DNA of 10,851 bases from Deltaproteobacteria bacterium (GTDB lineage Bacteria; Desulfobacterota; JAENJC01): assembly GCA_016208525.1 (NCBI GenBank), contig JACQYJ010000194.1, positions 1 to 10,851 of the forward strand, given 5' to 3'. Positions 7,184 to 10,851 of the stretch are shown here, one piece after another. Each line of letters opens with the position of its first letter. The first letter of the stretch is position 1. Position numbers and translations under genes: made by a program. The notes beneath the pieces were generated by a model that was given only the letters and a program-made list of their open reading frames with translations, did no database searches and was not told where the DNA came from.

Positions 7184-7456
7184 ATGAGAAGAGCAATATT
7201 ATTGGTTGTCTTGTCTCTTTTTGTCATATCAATCCCTGTTTTTGCAGAGGAGGCGGCAGAGCAGAAGGGGATCGATATCGAAAAGAAGAAAGAGGATGTA
7301 GTATCAAGGATTGACAAACGGATCGGCATCCTCCAGGATCTCAAAAAATGCATAACAGATGCAGCTACAAAAGAAGAGCTGAAGAAATGCAGAGAGAGCT
7401 TCAAAGAGGAAAAAAGTGGCATATGGAGAGAGATGAAACGTAAAACGAAGGAATGA
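7184..7456 (+). CDS. Small secreted helical protein with two cysteines, family not recognised
   Basis: This is a 90-residue protein. Residues 1-21 are a clear signal peptide (MRRAILLVVLSLFVISIPVFA, cleavage before EE). The mature part is highly charged and rich in Lys and Glu, predicted mostly helical. It has two cysteines 12 residues apart (KKC, then EELKKC; positions about 57 and 69) that could form a disulfide clamping a helical hairpin. It has its own promoter and a good Shine-Dalgarno, so it is a real gene in spite of its size. It is divergent from the MacA-like gene and convergent with ftsB. I do not recognise the family. A periplasmic chaperone-like or metal/stress-responsive helical protein is conceivable but nothing in the sequence proves it. 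Confidence 0.75.
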   Translation: MRRAILLVVLSLFVISIPVFAEEAAEQKGIDIEKKKEDVVSRIDKRIGILQDLKKCITDAATKEELKKCRESFKEEKSGIWREMKRKTKE

Positions 7457-7473
7457 ATAACTCTTGCCTTCCG

Positions 7474-7495
7474 GGGGAGATGTTTTATTCTCCCC
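7474..7495. terminator. Stem-loop between convergent genes, possible terminator
   Basis: GGGGAGA (7474-7480) pairs with TCTCCCC (7489-7495) around an 8-nt loop, 18 bp after the small secreted protein gene. It overlaps the last codons and stop of ftsB on the other strand. Neither side has a clear T-run, so intrinsic termination is uncertain. Confidence 0.35.
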
Positions 7496-7769
7496 TGAAA
7501 CGGTATACAGTTTCACCGATACTGACAAGTCCCAGGTCCTTCCTTGCTATGTCCTCAACGTAGCGCCTGTCATTCCTGAGCGAGGACAGCTCTCCTCGCA
7601 AGTATTGGTTCTCTCTCCTCAGCTTCTCGACCTTTGCCCTTATATCATCCCGTTCACTGGTTAACCTGTAGGCCTTTATAAGGCCTCTCTCGCCAAATAC
7701 AGTCATAAGCCCCGTTAAAATAGCGGCAGGCAGTATGATCTTCAGCAGTCTTGGAAAGAGTTGGGACAT
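7485..7769 (-). CDS. ftsB: FtsB/DivIC-family septum formation initiator
   Basis: This is a 94-residue protein. It has a short cytoplasmic N-terminus, one membrane helix (about 10-26, KIILPAAILTGLMTVFG), then a coiled coil (LTSERDDIRAKVEKLRREN) and the conserved end RRYVEDIARKDLGLVSIGETVYRF. This is the FtsB/DivIC pattern. The protein bridges FtsL and FtsQ at the division site on the periplasmic side of the inner membrane. A strong Shine-Dalgarno (AAGGAG) precedes the ATG. It lies downstream of eno on the same strand, a gene order found in many bacteria, which supports the assignment. Confidence 0.88.
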   Translation of the reverse strand: MSQLFPRLLKIILPAAILTGLMTVFGERGLIKAYRLTSERDDIRAKVEKLRRENQYLRGELSSLRNDRRYVEDIARKDLGLVSIGETVYRFRGE

Positions 7770-7790
7770 GCCACTCCTTAAACTAATAAG

Positions 7791-7869
7791 AACTTGAGAA
7801 GATGAGAAGATGAGAAGTTAAGAAGTTCAGAAAAATCTCAACCTCTCACCTTCTCATCATCTGAACTTC
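7791..7869. repeat. Purine-rich direct and inverted repeats in the eno-ftsB spacer
   Basis: GATGAGAAG occurs twice in overlap (7801-7809, 7809-7817) and its complement CTTCTCATC once (7850-7858). Outside these, GAAGTTCAG (7822-7830) pairs with CTGAACTTC (7861-7869). The right copy abuts the end of eno. This looks like a simple dispersed intergenic repeat that can fold in RNA. Confidence 0.6.
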
Positions 7870-7875
7870 GAGTTA

Positions 7876-9040
<1,165 letters not shown>

Positions 9041-9925
9041 TTATCCCCTTGGATGGTGTTTTTTGTGTATCTCCTTGAGCCTCGCGGTTGTTACATGGGT
9101 ATATATCTGGGTCGTAGATATGTCTGCATGCCCAAGCATCATCTGGAGAGAGCGCAGATCAGCGCCCCTTCCCAGGAGGTGCGTTGCAAAGGAGTGCCGC
9201 AGGGTATGGGGTGTTATAGACCTCCCTATCTTCGCCCTCCTTGCATACGACTTGATGATCTTCCAGAACCCCTGCCTTGAAAGCTCCTTTCCTGACCGGT
9301 TTGTGAAGAGGCATTCCGAGTCCCCCTTGCAAAGCCAGCTTCTTGCGTTCAGGATATACTCCTTCACCCATCCCTGGGCAGATTCCCCCATAGGGACGAT
9401 CCTCTCCTTCGAACCCTTACCGAATGCCATCAGATACCCCACATCAAGGTTAACATCTCCGACCTTTAAAGATACCAGCTCCGATACGCGAAGCCCTGTA
9501 GCATAAAGGAGCTCAAGCATAGCCTTGTCCCTCAATCCAAGGGGAGTCCTTGTGTCAGGGGCTGCCAGGAGCATGTCCACCATCTCCAGAGAGATCGCCT
9601 TGGGAAGCCTTGAAATCCCCTTGGGCAGCTCTACCAGAAGGGTCGGGTTGTCTTTTATATACCCTTCTGCATTCAGGAACCTGTAAAACATCCTGATAGT
9701 AGTGAGCTTCCTGGCAGATGAACGCGGAGATATCCCGCTGTCCCTGAGTTTACCAATATATTTTACAATATCAAGGGGGGCGACAGCGCCGACTTCATAG
9801 ATATTTATCTCCGAAAGATGATTTATAAACCACAACAGGTCCCTGCTGTAGGCATCAATGGTGTTTCTTGAGAGGCCCTTTTCTACGATCAGGTAGTTTA
9901 TGAAGAGGTCGAGGTAGTGTTCCAT
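9041..9925 (-). CDS. xerD: XerD-like tyrosine recombinase
   Basis: The start at ATG 9925 gives 294 residues, close to the usual 295-300 of XerC/XerD. A longer in-frame start at 9991 would add 22 residues that do not resemble the family and would run into the repeat DNA. The N-terminal SAM-like DNA-binding domain (EHYLDLFINYLIVEKGLSRNT) is followed by the catalytic domain. The full set of active-site residues is present: R146 in GLRVSEL, K170 in GKGSKER, H240 and R243 in HTLRHSF, H266 in LGHADIS and nucleophile Y275 in QIYTHV. It resolves chromosome dimers at dif with a partner. It appears housekeeping rather than phage or integron: family length, no attachment site nearby, and it leads into eno and ftsB. 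XerC versus XerD cannot be separated with certainty by eye. Confidence 0.85.
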   Translation of the reverse strand: MEHYLDLFINYLIVEKGLSRNTIDAYSRDLLWFINHLSEINIYEVGAVAPLDIVKYIGKLRDSGISPRSSARKLTTIRMFYRFLNAEGYIKDNPTLLVELPKGISRLPKAISLEMVDMLLAAPDTRTPLGLRDKAMLELLYATGLRVSELVSLKVGDVNLDVGYLMAFGKGSKERIVPMGESAQGWVKEYILNARSWLCKGDSECLFTNRSGKELSRQGFWKIIKSYARRAKIGRSITPHTLRHSFATHLLGRGADLRSLQMMLGHADISTTQIYTHVTTARLKEIHKKHHPRG

Positions 9926-9954
9926 AATATTTTCATACCTAAATCCTGCAATCG

Positions 9955-10144
9955 AACCACAGAGCACACGGAGGAAACCCTTTAATACCAAAAGAAAAAC
10001 CTTCTTTTAAATCTTTTCTCTGTGCACTCAAAAGGTGACTTTTAAAAACCCTATAATTTTTAAAATCAACCTCACGAAAACGTAGAGAAGAAAAGGGTTT
10101 TAAAAGGTTTTTATACGCAAAATTTATCTCTGTGCCCTCTGGTT
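9955..10144. repeat. Palindromic dispersed repeat upstream of xerD
   Basis: The two ends mirror each other: AACCACAGAGCACACGGAG starting at 9955 against the complement of 10128-10144 (AACCAGAGGGCACAGAG). Inside, AAAAACCTTCTTTTAAA... (9995-10019) is matched imperfectly by the complement of 10086-10112. The whole 190 bp can fold back on itself with an A/T-rich centre. It has no coding capacity that I can support. Confidence 0.6.
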
Positions 10145-10145
10145 T

Positions 10146-10315
10146 GCAGTTTTAGGTTGTATAGTAACAATTGTGTTTTTAAGATACATAGTTAGCCGAT
10201 GCCTGTCAAGCGACTTCAGGTATGGGTGGATGGGATAGTAAGTGATTGAAAAATGAGATACTAAGGAGAACGTAAGTATGACTGCATTGTACCTAATATC
10301 TTCAAAATCCCCCTC
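10146..10315. other. Spacer with no recognisable gene
   Basis: This AT-rich stretch holds only very short frames. One (10278-10352, +) has AAGGAG at 10263-10268 before ATG and would encode 24 residues, then runs into the hairpin repeats. The reverse strand is open from 10318 to 10115 without a convincing start. I see no family signature in either. Confidence 0.4.
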
Positions 10316-10353
10316 AATCTACACACTGGGCATTCATACCCGGAGTGTATAAA

Positions 10354-10467
10354 CCCCTTTTCCAAAGGGGGAGCTAAATTCCCCCTCTTTGGCAAGGGAG
10401 AAAGGGGTGTACGACAAAAAAGTTGGTACATTCAATAGTAACCTCCCCCTCCCCTTGCGGGAGGGGG
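10354..10467. repeat. Run of three G/C-rich hairpins
   Basis: CCCCTTT (10354-10360) pairs with AAAGGGG (10364-10370). A second, imperfect C-rich/G-rich hairpin spans 10381-10407. CCCCCTCCC (10445-10453) pairs perfectly with GGGAGGGGG (10459-10467) around CTTGC. None is followed by a T-run. They resemble the C-run/G-run dispersed intergenic repeats common in some environmental genomes. Confidence 0.7.
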
Positions 10468-10508
10468 GATGTAATAGCTTCAAAATGGATTCTACCAACA
10501 AATTTGTC
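10413..10508. repeat. Fold-back element with imperfect 16-bp terminal inverted repeats
   Basis: GACAAAAAAGTTGGTA (10413-10428) and the complement of 10493-10508 (GACAAATTTGTTGGTA) agree at 13 of 16 positions. A GTGT/ACAC pair lies just outside both. The enclosed DNA contains the strongest of the G/C hairpins. Size and structure are those of a small MITE-like or REP-like unit. Confidence 0.5.
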
Positions 10509-10617
10509 GCAGACACGGGAGAAACAGGGTCATGTCATAGTTCATCATAATTTACTGATATAACTGAGCAATCATTTTTTACTGGCTTTTTCGGATCGAA
10601 TCGTTTATAACACCTGC

Positions 10618-10851
10618 ATGATAATCGATTCTCCTCAGACGTTTAGTATAGACCTTCCAGAAATTCCATCCTCAAATCATACTCTTGTTGTCCGCCCCAT
10701 TATGGCTTCTGAGCGTGAAGCGTGGGATACGCTTATGGACCGACACAATTATCTTGGTTTCCGTGTCATTGTCGGTGAATCCCTGCGATACGCGGCGTTT
10801 CTTGGCGAGCGTTCGGTGGCCTTGATAGGCTGGGGCGCCGCAGCCTTCAAG
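10618..10851 (+). CDS. DUF4338/DruA-family protein, 5' part (continues off the right edge)
   Basis: There are 78 codons from the first ATG of the frame; the next upstream in-frame stop is at 10561-10563. The segment VVRPIMASEREAWDTLMDRH, then NYLGFRVIVGESLRYAA and SVALIGWGAAAFK match the N-terminal core of DUF4338, the family that includes DruA of the Druantia anti-phage system. Single DruA-like genes outside full Druantia loci are also common and are often found with transposons, so this could equally be a mobile-element gene. No Shine-Dalgarno is obvious before the ATG. The next genes, which would decide between defence and transposition, are outside the window. Confidence 0.75.
   Translation, partial: MIIDSPQTFSIDLPEIPSSNHTLVVRPIMASEREAWDTLMDRHNYLGFRVIVGESLRYAAFLGERSVALIGWGAAAFK

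Noticed and set aside
9041..9925. Tyrosine recombinase as the integrase of a mobile island
   Set aside because: Length and motifs fit housekeeping XerD, and no attachment site or tRNA gene is nearby.
10115..10318. Reverse-strand stretch without stops for about 67 codons
   Set aside because: There is no convincing start, no recognisable family, and both ends lie in repeat DNA.
10354..10467. CRISPR array
   Set aside because: The repeats are hairpins of differing sequence and spacing, without regular spacers or cas genes.
10334..10516. A 60-codon open frame on the - strand
   Set aside because: Its residues (PPSRKGRG, TPFSLAKEGEF, SPFGKGV) are translations of the G/C hairpin repeats and are typical of false genes called on such DNA.

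Overview
The window looks like a piece of a Gram-negative bacterial chromosome. It encodes a LolA-like periplasmic protein with a signal peptide, a MacA/MacB tripartite-type exporter, XerD and FtsB. A DsrE2-like/TusA sulfur-relay pair, a TIGR03960-type radical SAM protein and abundant dispersed intergenic repeats would suit an anaerobic or sulfur-cycling lineage such as Nitrospirota or a deltaproteobacterium. That placement is inference; no rRNA or tRNA gene is present to confirm it.

Left edge (1-790): the 5' part of a LolA-like outer-membrane lipoprotein-sorting gene runs leftward off the window. Directly upstream of it sits an internally deleted ISL3-family insertion sequence, about 0.6 kb, bounded by perfect 26-bp inverted repeats. 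The start codon and first codons of the LolA-like gene lie inside the IS end, so the IS seems to have supplied a new start and the n-region of the signal peptide.

840-3314 (+): an AbrB/MazE-type antitoxin, a VapC-like PIN toxin and a radical SAM gene form a tight overlapping operon (GTGA and TAATG junctions). The radical SAM gene carries an in-frame insertion of four 7-bp tandem repeats just after its cluster motif. 3342-4188 (+): a good sigma70-like promoter and a stem-loop precede a DsrE2-like gene and tusA.

4195-6998 (-): an exporter operon of adaptor (macA-like), ATPase and permease. The adaptor gene is broken by an out-of-frame internal deletion. Divergent from it is a small gene (7184-7456, +) for an unrecognised secreted helical protein with two cysteines. 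7485-9925 (-): ftsB, eno and xerD in the order xerD-eno-ftsB. The enolase gene is also broken by an out-of-frame internal deletion that removes two metal/catalytic residues. Two similar lesions in one window, one of them in a core glycolytic gene, point either to assembly error or to real gene decay.

Right edge (9926-10851): about 690 bp without a convincing gene holds a palindromic dispersed repeat, a run of three G/C hairpins and a fold-back structure with imperfect terminal inverted repeats. After it comes the 5' part of a DUF4338/DruA-type gene, the family that includes the Druantia defence component DruA. This part looks accessory or mobile. No complete new defence system can be seen in the window, but the truncated DruA-type gene and the repeat-rich DNA beside it are the best place to look further.
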